Source: Phoronis ovalis (Eukaryota > Phoronida > Phoronidae). Taken from it: DNA of 44,068 nucleotides. Location: positions 1 to 44,068 of the forward strand of contig JAOXYB010050279.1 of assembly GCA_028565635.1 (NCBI GenBank), in the 5' to 3' direction. Below, one piece after another: positions 21,236 to 41,853 of the stretch. Made by a program: the position numbers and the translations under genes. The notes beneath the pieces are model-generated. The model made no database searches. It was not told the origin of the DNA and saw only the letters and a list, made by a program, of their open reading frames with translations. Each line of letters starts with the position of its first letter. Position 1 is the stretch's first letter.

Positions 21236-21964
21236 ATGCCTCCTCCGAAAACTGCAGAAGAAAGGTTGCGAATGTTGGGCGCGGCCTGTAAAGGTACAAA
21301 TGATGTTTAAAAAGTACAATTTTACTAAAGCAATTTTATTAAGGTATTGACTATAATTGTTCAGTATTATCCGGGGTAATACTATGATCAAAGTCAATGA
21401 TTAAAGTGCAAATAGTATCTTTTCCCGGGTATTTTTCTTCACTAAAATAAAAGCCATTACAACACCGTCTGTTTTTTTTTCAAGAGTGGTGATAAATTGT
21501 TTTTTTATTGCATTGCAAGGGTGTGCCTTAACAATCAGAGACTAAAAAGACAATTCCGCCGTGTATTTAAAAGGCAACCATGGCAGGAGAGGGGATCCGG
21601 GAATGTTAATCATACAATGTATATATAAAAGCATAATGTATATTAAAACTTTAGTCATGGATATATGAACCTGTTATATGGCATGTCATAGCAGGGTCAA
21701 TATCCAGGACTATTATAACAATTTTTTCTAGGTAATTGCATCTTAGCGTTTTAATTCAGTCTAAAAAATACTTTTGTAACTGTATACCTAATTCACTCAG
21801 AATTTTAAACCTCTTGATCAAAAAGCTCAAATACATTTTTACAATGATTTCAGGTCCTGGTCCAGCTGCATACCTTTTACCGCCTGTTGTTGGTTTCAAA
21901 GATCATGACCAGACAAAGAAGAAGGAGCCTGCACATCAGTTGGGACTAAGGCTTCCAAGTATTT
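21236..21964 (+). CDS. ODF3/CIMAP1-like SHIPPO-repeat protein, first two exons only (left arm)
   Basis: Exon 1 is 21236-21293 (MPPPKTAEERLRMLGAACK plus the first base of a Gly codon, donor GTACAA). Exon 2 is 21854-21964 (acceptor tttcag, donor GTGAGT). The join gives KGPGPAAYLLPPVVGF followed by KDHDQTKKKEPAHQLGLRLP. The Pro-Gly-Pro-x-x-Tyr motif and the spacing to a second Pro-Ala-aromatic-like motif are those of sperm-tail PG-rich (SHIPPO) repeats of outer dense fibre protein 3 and relatives, microtubule-associated proteins of cilia and sperm tails. An in-frame TAA at 21227 supports the ATG. Later exons are missing because the palindrome turns 70 bp into the next intron. Which ODF3 paralogue it is cannot be decided from 55 residues. 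Confidence 0.8.
21294..21853. other. Intron 1 of the ODF3-like gene, nothing recognised
   Basis: A 560-bp intron, AT-rich apart from the patch ggcaaccatggcaggagagg near 21572. The exon 2 reading frame is also open upstream through the intron (from 21736), but the splice acceptor at 21852-21853 and the SHIPPO similarity starting exactly there argue that the upstream part is not coding. Confidence 0.6.
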
Positions 21965-22104
21965 GTGAGTACATAAACTTTTTGAAGGTGGAAAAATACC
22001 AGAAGGTATTGAAATTTGATTTACGATATATTGTACAATATATCGTAAATCAAATTTCAATACCTTCTGGTATTTTTCCACCTTCAAAAAGTTTATGTAC
22101 TCAC
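21965..22104. other. Palindrome centre
   Basis: Seventy bases of the intron after exon 2 of the ODF3-like gene meet their own reverse complement at 22034/22035 (ttgt|acaa). There is no loop, linker, N-run, telomeric repeat or known element at the turn. In the true genome the sequence at this point should continue into the rest of the intron and exon 3. Confidence 0.9.
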
Positions 22105-22833
22105 AAATACTTGGAAGCCTTAGTCCCAACTGATGTGCAGGCTCCTTCTTCTTTGTCTGGTCATGATCTTTGAAACCAACAACAGGCGGTAAAAGGTATG
22201 CAGCTGGACCAGGACCTGAAATCATTGTAAAAATGTATTTGAGCTTTTTGATCAAGAGGTTTAAAATTCTGAGTGAATTAGGTATACAGTTACAAAAGTA
22301 TTTTTTAGACTGAATTAAAACGCTAAGATGCAATTACCTAGAAAAAATTGTTATAATAGTCCTGGATATTGACCCTGCTATGACATGCCATATAACAGGT
22401 TCATATATCCATGACTAAAGTTTTAATATACATTATGCTTTTATATATACATTGTATGATTAACATTCCCGGATCCCCTCTCCTGCCATGGTTGCCTTTT
22501 AAATACACGGCGGAATTGTCTTTTTAGTCTCTGATTGTTAAGGCACACCCTTGCAATGCAATAAAAAAACAATTTATCACCACTCTTGAAAAAAAAACAG
22601 ACGGTGTTGTAATGGCTTTTATTTTAGTGAAGAAAAATACCCGGGAAAAGATACTATTTGCACTTTAATCATTGACTTTGATCATAGTATTACCCCGGAT
22701 AATACTGAACAATTATAGTCAATACCTTAATAAAATTGCTTTAGTAAAATTGTACTTTTTAAACATCATTTGTACCTTTACAGGCCGCGCCCAACATTCG
22801 CAACCTTTCTTCTGCAGTTTTCGGAGGAGGCAT
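22105..22833 (-). CDS. ODF3/CIMAP1-like SHIPPO-repeat protein, first two exons (right-arm mirror)
   Basis: Mirror copy: exon 1 is 22776-22833 and exon 2 is 22105-22215 on the minus strand, identical in reading frame, splice sites and truncation to the left-arm copy. The two truncated copies face each other across the centre. The true gene cannot be rebuilt from either, because neither arm contains exon 3. If the palindrome is an artefact this entry is the same gene counted twice. Confidence 0.78.
22216..22775. other. Mirror of ODF3-like intron 1
   Basis: Reverse complement of 21294-21853; nothing recognised beyond what is said there. Confidence 0.6.
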
Positions 22834-23367
22834 CTTGCCTTAAAACTGCTTTCCCTGCACACATGCGTCCGTAAACGGCGGACTAATATAAGAGTTGACC
22901 ACTGCAAATCCGACATGCACGTTTGGGAATTCCTTTATGATGTCATTTCGAGGAAATCCCTGCATTCTATCTAGGTCACGCAAATAAAATACAGGCAACA
23001 GCTACGTCTATATATTTTTTCTATTTTCAATTGAAACATGTTTTGTAAGGAACAAATGAAAACAAATAATTAGAAAAAAATTGTCCAGTTGTACCCCGAG
23101 TTACACCAGCAGAGCCCGGGATCCGGCGGGATGCTGCATGAGATCTGTGGCCTCGTTCCTATTTTATCGATAGGTGGCCTTCTTTCATATCTTGTGATTT
23201 CCTGTTTGTCCTGATCTAACAATCGAAATTGTCCCAAGTTTGGTAAGGTTTTGATGTTATTTAACTTCTTTAATTAACAATGTGATTGTTACATGCGTTA
23301 AGTCTTCTTTAAAACTAAAATCCAGCAGTGAGTTTACTAGTATAAGTGCATATATACGGTTCTTACT

Positions 23368-23801
23368 CCGGGGGAGGGGGGTACTCAAGGTTCTTTGACT
23401 ACGGCCACGGGGATGTGCCGCGGAACCCAATCCAAAATTTTAGCTTGTGGTAGCAAACCCAATCCAAATTTTTGTAAAAATGTTAGGGTAGCAATCCAAA
23501 TTTTGTGAAATATTAGGGTAGCAATCCAAAATTTTAAAATATTTGAGCTAGAGTTTTATATATCCTAGAGTATATATATAGCAATCCATTTTTACGCAAA
23601 CTCACAGATACAAACCAAATTCCAAAATTTATTTATGGAATTATGGATACAAACCTAAAATTAATCTAAATTATTTGCTGTAAGCAGTGGGTAGCAATCC
23701 AAATTTTTGAATATCGTTACGCTAGTATACAATCCAAATCCAAAATTTTCAACTCGGCTGCACACCCCCACCAAAAAATAACTCGAGTACCCCCCCCCGG
23801 G
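23368..23801. mobile_element. MITE with 8-bp TSD, copy 2 (right-arm mirror)
   Basis: Reverse complement of 20268-20701, with the target duplication TTCTTACT on both sides (23360-23367 and 23802-23809). In this orientation it reads like copy 1 at 5169-5548, beginning with the GGGGATGTGCCGC end and finishing with the GCTGCACACCC end. Confidence 0.85.
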
Positions 23802-23821
23802 TTCTTACTCCAATAGGCAAT

Positions 23822-23965
23822 GCTCCTTGCAATATTTTCGATCGAGGGTGCTCTTCTGCTGCCTTAAACTCCCGCTTAAACTGCTTGGACCCCCCTTGCA
23901 ACACTTGCAATATTTTCAAACGAGGGTGCTCTTCTGCTGCCTTTAATTCCCGCTTAAACTGCTGC
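23822..23965. repeat. 78-bp-period duplication (right-arm mirror)
   Basis: Reverse complement of 20104-20247. The two units, each containing tgctcttctgctgcctt, are visible at about 23850 and 23929. Confidence 0.7.
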
Positions 23966-24038
23966 CTCCCCCCTCATATACGAACTTGGATAAATCTGGA
24001 CCCCTTTTATACTTATGCTTCTTCCACGTACAGTGCAT

Positions 24039-24308
24039 CTCCCAAATATGGTAATTCGCACTAATTAAGGAAAGGAAGGACTAACTGATGGTCAATTACC
24101 GACGTCAGTAGTCGTTCTTTAACGTCCCTGAGAGATAGACCTCACGGGACCGTCATTTTACATAGTCATCCGAGCCATGAGGGAAACACAGTCCCTACTG
24201 TTGAGCCAGGTAAATTTTATTACCTTGAAAGGCATGTACAAGCCCAGGAACGAACCCGGGAACTTTGACTTGCCAGGTGGACATGGTAACCACTGCTCCA
24301 CTGAGCTC
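24039..24308 (-). mobile_element. tRNA-derived SINE (right-arm mirror)
   Basis: Reverse complement of 19761-20030. The B-box-like complement ggaacgaacccggg is near 24247 and the A-box-like end ccactgagctc is at about 24298-24308. Confidence 0.68.
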
Positions 24309-25087
24309 TTCAAAATATATTAAATTCTGACCTTTTTATATTTGTTTTTCAATTTCTCCCGTTTTCAACACCAGTTTCTTTGAATTCCATATCCCTTTCA
24401 GATTGAGTTCAGTTTACCGCTTTTGAGCATTCAACAACTGGACTACAGAGAACAGTTTGCAGTAGTATTTATAGATGCTAATCATTGATCGAAATCCCAA
24501 TAGATTCCACATATTGGCCCCATGCATCACTTTCCTAGTGAAAATCTATCGTCTTTTGAAAAGAACAAAAAGTCACCTGTACAATGAATATTATCGTACA
24601 GCAATTCCCCCATGCTATTACTTTTTTATTATCAAGTAAAGAAAGTATAAACAACATTAATGGTTGGATTTTAATCCAAAAAGTACGAAGCGATCGTAAC
24701 AGCATGTACATTGTGATTTTTAGTGATTTTTTGCTATCTGTATTTGTTTACACTCATAGATTTGTACTTCACTTGATAATAACAAATAAAGACCATCGAA
24801 GTATAGCTGTATGAGAATTTTTAATAGGAAAATGTTAAGACCAATACTAGCTTGGTTCATAGTTTTATTTGTACAGCCATGCACGTCATATTGTGTCGTA
24901 GTAGTACTTTAGTCCTAGAAAAGACTTCTAGGAGACATACTATGCTAGCTCACTGTGCCAGATAATTTTCGACATAGTTTAGACTTTTTAAATATTAAAA
25001 TATCTTCATTGACATATGTTTATATTTTTTTTCAAGTTTGTTAGAGACAACAGTGCAATTTACCAGTGTGTGAAGTCATGCACCATC

Positions 25088-28000
25088 ATGTCAGGTGACA
25101 GAGTAATAGCCACTTCACAGGAGTATTTAAGTTTTAGGAGCTCCGTTCCTCAAAAACGGGTATGTAGCCAATAATGCTGAACTCATGAGTTTGAGCTTGA
25201 TTCTTGTTTAATATGATAGATAAGACTAGCCTATCATGAATTCCTAAGAAGACATGCACGCTTTTGATATTAGTTTTGTGAGGAGAATGGAGTTTCCTTT
25301 TCACCGTTTTTTATCTAGTTGAATAATGTTACTGTCCCGTATAAATTTTACCATGTAAGAACAGACTAATGTTATTTTTGTTGGTGCTTTGTAGACAATA
25401 GTTGATGAGGATGGTGAGTCAGTCTGGACATATTATGATGCTGGACCACGTGGCATTCGTTGTCCACTGATATGTCTTCCCCCTGCTAGTGGTGCGGCAG
25501 ATGTCTTCTTTAAGCAGTTGTTAGCATTGTCATCCATGGGATATCGAGTCATCAGTGTAAGAATACAAAATACTTCAAACTTTACCAGAATATAATTTGA
25601 ATACATCTGATAAAATGACCAAAACTATATATTGCTTTATGTTTGATTGTAATACTTGTTTTTCTCCTTGTTTCAAGTTGACCAGCTCAACCCAGATAAA
25701 ACCAAAAAGATTGAAGCCCTGTTAGGGATCATCTCAAAAGTTATCACAATGACCACAAACGTATAGTGTTTCGTATAGGAATTATCCTCCACCCCCCTGG
25801 TCAAACGTAGGGGGGTTAATGAGATTTGGACGTCACGCACCTGTAAAAATGACAACCAATTTCAAGAGCGAAATCAGAGCCATCAGACACTTTTTCAAAA
25901 AGGGGGTGCATTTGTGGTCTTTTTAGAAATATCGATTTTAGAAAAAATATCAGTTGAGTAATCGAAAAAGGTCGCAAAAACGTCTCTGTGCTGCCAGAAA
26001 AAATTGACAAGCAAAAAAAAAAAGGCCATTTTCACTTCTATTGTAACAATATGCCCATGCCAGCATAAGTGCCGTAAATGAAAAAAAATATCTTTCTGTT
26101 CCAAAGGGGGTGATGCGCATGTTTTCCTGTCAGTTCAAAATGGGGGTGCATTACTTTTTCAAAACGGGGGTGCGTTAAAGCAATGATTTTAAATATCGTA
26201 TATATGCGAGGCATGATTTTTTCATTTCACACTAAACCATAAACGTAGGTGGATTTTACCACCTCCCCCTGCCCCCTATACGTTTGTGGTCATTGTGATA
26301 ACTTTTGAGATGATCCCTTAGCATATAATACTAACACTGTCTGATATTCTCAGTCATGAACGACATCAGTAGCCATTGTCCAATCACAAGCAAAATCATC
26401 ACTATACATTATCCAGTGAGAGTGCAGTGTTCAACCTTTTCACATCAGCGCAGCCAGTCAGATTGTGTAGAAGCTTGGCCATTAAACCGAAGGTTTATTG
26501 AAGCTTCCGTGACGGTACATTTATCAGATATCTGAACAGCGTGCTAAGTTTTATAATTGTCATTTTTAATTTTATCAGAAAATATTTTTTTAGGTTGAGT
26601 ATCCGGTATATTGGAACATAAAAGATTGGTGTGATGGCTTTAGACGATTCCTAGATTATTTACAGCTAGATAAGGCAAGTATGCAAGCACGGATGTAGAA
26701 TTCTTTATAAGAAGTGTAGTGTGACGAATTTGCTTGCAATAGAATATTTTTTAGAAGACTAGCACCGATACTTTAAAGTTTTTTTTAATGTCAGTTGTTA
26801 TTTTTACATAAATGATTTTAATATCATGAAGTTTCTCACTGATATTTTTAGGTTCATTTACTGGGTGCATCTCTTGGTGGATATTTGGCACAGAAATTTA
26901 CAGAATATACCTTCAAATCCCCAAGAGTTCACAGCCTGATGCTGTGCAATGCTTTTATTGACACATCAGTATTTAAACAAGAACTTTCATCCAATGCGTA
27001 AGTAAAACATATAGCTAATAATGGACCATTTATTTGCGCTTGGAGAGGCCACTGGTCATGATGTCAGTATAAACACTAATGTTGCTAGGAATAAACATTG
27101 ACGCAGGTCTCCACAACATTGATTCATTTTCAAAATGCTGTATGTTGGCAATTCAACTGCTAAGTTCTGGGCTAATAGATCTACCAAGTGGGTGCAAATA
27201 GTCAATAGAGTTTTCTTACGGCTGTTCAACTAGCTGATATACACCCAGTTTTCTGTTTTTATACAGAGGCAAACTACAAATCAATTATTACACAATCATT
27301 CATTTATAAATAAAGGTTTATCTAACTTTTAAAAATCAAGAAACAAAATTGTAGGAAAATAAACTATTGAGTACATGCATTATAATTATACCTGATGTAA
27401 ACAGAAAAAATACCGTAACACGTATTTTAATTTTGAAGATTTGTAATAATTTTTATTGAATGTCTGCTTGGTTTGCATGCATAGTATTAGGGAGGAAGCT
27501 GGATCAGGCATCCACGAGAAAGGTCTACTCATCTATGAAGGATAATAATAGCTACAACATAAAAAGAACTCGACAACACTATAAACCGTTAGTAAAAGTA
27601 TTGTTATCTGTTACGTTTTAAGGTTCTGGATGCTGCCTGCTATGGTATTAAAGAAGATGATAATGGGAAGTTTTGAAAAGGGATTAGTTGATAATGCAAT
27701 AGCTGACTCAATAGATTTTATGGTTGAAAAGGTATGATTATTACCACTTCTAAAGTAAGCGTTATTGGCGTAGACAGGGTGTGACAAGCCTGGGTGACAA
27801 GAATTGCCAATTGGTTCCTTTTTTGATTCATGGAGTTAAAAGTAACCCTGTGATGTCGGAAGAATTTTCATATAAAATCCTGGATCATTTATGTCCTTTA
27901 TTAAAAGAATACTGTAAAAACGATAATTAAAAAAATGAAACAGACAGGGATACAGGATAGAGAGGAATGAGAAGCAACAGGTATTTACTAAATTTTGGAT

Positions 28001-29319
28001 TGGATAGGGCAGCACATTTCTGTGCTCTTAATATCTGGAGTGTTCCTGCTCTCTGCCGCTGTACAGACCAGTTGGCTCTCACCTGATAATAATTACTGTG
28101 TTTACCGTTTAATAGTTTGCACCAATCAGAGCTGCCTCTTATTTGATATTGATCCTTTTTTTGCAGCTTGATACTTTGAGCCAATCTGAACTTGCTTCTC
28201 GTCTTACGTTAAATTGTGCCACATCGTATGCAGAACCACAAAAAATATCTCAGCAAGATGTGCAAGTGACATTACTTGATGTAAGTACAAGATAAGTGAA
28301 ATTATGTTATGAAACTGATAAAATAATTTTAGTAGAACTTACAATTTTGTCTTTATGGAAACAAATCCAGTCTCAAACTGGGAGTATTTATAACTGTCTT
28401 AGCTATAATAGGTCTCAAAGGAATTGTGATTGAATAACAAATGTTTTGCCTAGAACTAGTCATAAGTACACCCATTACACAAGGCTTATTGAGACTACAT
28501 ATGGATGTAGAATTGGCATCTTTATACTTTCTGGCAAGAGCAACGCAATTCCTGAGCTCACTACAATTGGCCGATTTACCGCAACATGATTTTCTCAAAA
28601 TCAGTAAAGTATCAGATGATGGATTGTCCCATATCATGAAGAGATAATAGCTTTTTGAACATTGCTCCATTATTTGCATGAACATTGTAACTAATGTGGA
28701 TGGGAAACCTAATGGTGTGCCGTAATGCCAACTTCGACTCTGTACAAAATTTACAGTTCTACTTAGACTTGTTATGATTATGTACATTTTAGTCAAAAAC
28801 AATAATAAAAATATCATTTGTTAGAGTTTCTTGTGGAATTTTAGGTATTTGATGAATGCGCTTTGTCCCAAAAAGTCAGAGAAGAAATGTATAAATGCTA
28901 TCCTGATGCTAAGAGAGCTCATTTGAAAAATGGAGGAAACTTCCCATACCTTAGTCGAAGTGATGAAGTTAATGTGCATATTCAAGTAAGTTGCTTTCGA
29001 TAAATTTGTTAAACTCCACTTCAATGGACTCAAGAAGATTTTAAATCTAGTGTACAGTTTTCTTTTCTCATATTATTTCACTTCGTTGCTAAATTGATGA
29101 ATGCTGTAATAGTTCATTTCCTCTTCGCAATGGCCATACATGGCACTGAATAAAATTTTAGAATGAAAATTCAAAATAGGAAAGTCTGTTACCGGTTAAT
29201 TTGATTCCGTATCATTATAGATTCATCTGAAATCTTTCTTGGACACAAAGTACAGTGCAGTGGAAACAATTAGCCAACATAGTAAATCAGAGTTAAGCCA
29301 AAGCAGTGAAAGCATATGA
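25088..29319 (+). CDS. SPG21: Maspardin / SPG21 (right-arm mirror, 8 coding exons)
   Basis: Exons: 25088-25159, 25395-25556, 26594-26674, 26852-26997, 27623-27731, 28167-28280, 28845-28985, 29221-29319, stop TGA at 29317. The 307-residue product begins [16 protein letters not shown] and ends [10 protein letters not shown]. This copy is on the plus strand, so its splice sites read directly: donors gtatgt, gtaaga, gcaagt (non-canonical GC), gtaagt, gtatga, gtaagt and gtaagt, with AG acceptors throughout. GASLGG lies in exon 4 and GGNFPYL in exon 7. The tail after residue 285 diverges from vertebrate sequence, as expected for this family. An AATAAA sits 22 nt after the stop. It is the same gene as the left-arm entry unless the duplication is shown to be real. 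Confidence 0.95.
25725..26317. mobile_element. Harbinger-like MITE (right-arm mirror)
   Basis: Reverse complement of 17752-18344, in SPG21 intron 2, with TTA on both sides (25722-25724 and 26318-26320). Confidence 0.9.
28281..28844. other. SPG21 intron 6 with open frames (right-arm mirror)
   Basis: Mirror of 15225-15788. The SPG21-strand frame at 28441-28647 starts [15 protein letters not shown] and is not joined to the flanking exons, which splice in phase without it. Confidence 0.4.
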
Positions 29320-31770
29320 TATAAAGAGCATCCAGAACTGAATAAAATACACATCTTTTTAATTAAAGTTAATTTGTGTAATGTTAAAGTGTACTATTCA
29401 AATTGTAACCTCTGAGAACAGAATTTCATCCGTGATTTCTTGAAATACCAGAATGCCTGCTAAATCATTGTCATTTCATCTTCTTTTGCTGACATGTTCA
29501 ATTGTGCAGTGTCTGCTGTTAAATTGTTTCGTGGACACAATACTCTAAAATCTATGTCACAGATTATTTAAATGACATATCTGATTACTTACTGGCAAGA
29601 ACAATTATTACTGATATATTTTAGTAAAGCCACAATGAAAACAGAATATTATGATTGTGAATTTTCTAATGATAGAATTTTTTGCAAAAATATGTTTTAT
29701 TAAATCCTATATTAAATCATGATACAAACTATTCATTTGGATTAAAACAAATTAGGGTAACAGCCGCTTTTGCTTGAGGGCAACTTACAAAGTTAAAGAA
29801 TCCTTATTTTGGATACGCTAAAAAAGATTAGATAAGATATCATTCAAAACAATGTACACCACCTCACGGGTTAACGTAGTACATCACGTAGTCGTTCTAT
29901 TGTTTAATGTTCACTAGGTCTAGTCCCCCAAGCAGCTCAGTCATGTGTCCCACAGGTGTCTGCTAATTGCCCAGTTCATAGGTTTCTTAAACTGTTTATA
30001 AAAAATGATGAAAAATCCAAATGGACTAAATGTAGATGGCACATTGTTGCAAATAATTCAGGTGGCTATGTTAAAACATGGAATTTCAAATAATACTTTT
30101 ACAAAATGCTCTCATTTGGAAATTCACAAACTATACTAGTAAAATTTTTCTCGACAATATGCAATGAAATACATTAGGAGATTCAAAAAACCATGACTTA
30201 GACTAGCTTTTTTGATATGTCTATGGACATTTTAGATTCTGATAGCATCCTGTTCTGGTTAATATTGTAACCATGTGCGCTTGACACATGCTTCCCTTAA
30301 ATAAAGAACGAAGTTTAACTCTCTCAACAAACATGAGAATACTTTATATTAACTTTATAAAGACTTCTATCGTTTTGCTTTATGCAATGTGTTGTAGACT
30401 ATAAAATATGCTTAAAGCCAAAAATGTAAGAAATTGTCACACATTATAACCAACTCTAACTGTAATCTAACGTCATTTAGTAAAATATTAGGAACAAAAC
30501 AGTGTTATTTCTTAAATATTGTGAAATAGTATATGCACTGTGAATAGCATATACTGGTATATATTCCTGTAATAAATAATTTGAAAAATAATAAAACTGT
30601 TTGTTAATATCACTCAAAAAGAATTTTGTAAATATTTAATCAAAATTTCTTGATAATAAGTCATAAATAAATTGGCTGATTTTTTGTATAATAATCAGAA
30701 AAGTAAATAAATATTTTGCAATATATTCTCAGATTGCTGAGGCCGGAAACAGTGAGTAGCCATGTTAAAAGAACAGTTGTTTACAAATAAAATCAAAAAT
30801 GGATACCAGTTGTGATATTTTAAATAGAAATTTATTTTTTATTAATATTTAAATGTTGGTGTATGACCTGGTAATAATGTGTTTTGTAAATCTCCCAAAT
30901 GTTATGGAAAATCAACATTAAAATGACTCATGTATATGAATTTGGAAGTCTACCTTTATTTCACAAAACAGATATTCTCCAGGTATAATTTTAATACATA
31001 GTAATTGCAGATTGGCTATATGTGGCAATGAGGTGTCATTACTGTACAATATGTTTTGTTATCCTTAACTTTCATAAAGATGATATAAATGTTATAAATA
31101 GTACTATGTTGCTGCTCAAAGATATATTTGCTATAATGATTTTTGTGTGACAATAAAAATATTACAACTTTTTACAATCTTTATGTAATAGTTGATTAAC
31201 TTAAAAATTGCACAAAGCAACAATTTTTAATCCAGATATGAGCATTTATTTATTATTTGCTTACAATAACAACAAATAATATTGACATTTTATAGAAACA
31301 TTTTAAAGGCGAAAATAAAATTAATTTGCATACGTTTGAATGTAAAATGAGCAAGAAAATATCATCTGTTTACATTCAGCTGTTTGTCCGTGAAACAGTA
31401 CAGTACTCCTTTGCTTGTGTTAGAATAATTAAGAACACTCTTCTGCATGCACTGTTATTGAGCACCTTTATGTTAGAATATCATGTGCTGGGTAAATTTA
31501 GAATAATTGTCTGATCTGCATGCAATAATTATGAACAGGGATCTTCAGTGGAAGAGCTTTAGTTTTTATAGGGCATTCCCCAGATACGGCTGCTATAAAA
31601 GACAAGTAATTAATTCAAACTGCAATATTTGATGTGTTCTTGTTGAGTATACATTACTCTATTACAGCTATGTTTAAACATAGGCATCATGCGCTAAATT
31701 TGTTCTTCATAGTAAAACTCTTCATGTACGTTTATCAATCTGGTTTTCATGGTGACGAATCTTGATATTA
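29320..31770. other. Convergent intergenic region between SPG21 and ANKDD1A (right arm)
   Basis: Mirror of 12299-14749, containing the 3' untranslated regions of both genes. AATAAA words on the SPG21 strand occur at 29341 and near 30300. No gene was recognised. Confidence 0.62.

Positions 31771-41853
<10,083 letters not shown>

Larger units (their letters stand above)
22834..25087. other. Divergent intergenic region between the ODF3-like gene and SPG21 (right arm)
   Basis: Mirror of 18982-21235. It holds MITE copy 2, the 78-bp-period duplication and the SINE, and ends with the exon part 25037-25087 upstream of the SPG21 ATG. In that last part a five-codon upstream frame (ATG 25078, stop ending 25098) overlaps the SPG21 start. 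Confidence 0.6.

Noticed and set aside
21560-21600. RFX X-box for a ciliary gene (ggcaaccatggcagg)
   Set aside because: The half-sites are in the wrong order for an X-box and it lies in intron 1, not in a placed promoter.
21736-22173. 145-codon frame running across the palindrome centre, and its mirror
   Set aside because: It is the ODF3-like exon 2 read through both flanking introns and into its own reverse complement; splice signals bound the real exon at 21854-21964.
25676-25724. Possible extra SPG21 exon ([14 protein letters not shown]-like) just before the Harbinger-like MITE
   Set aside because: Exons 2 and 3 join in phase and reproduce the maspardin sequence (GYRVIS-VEYPVYW) without it; it has no GT donor before the MITE.
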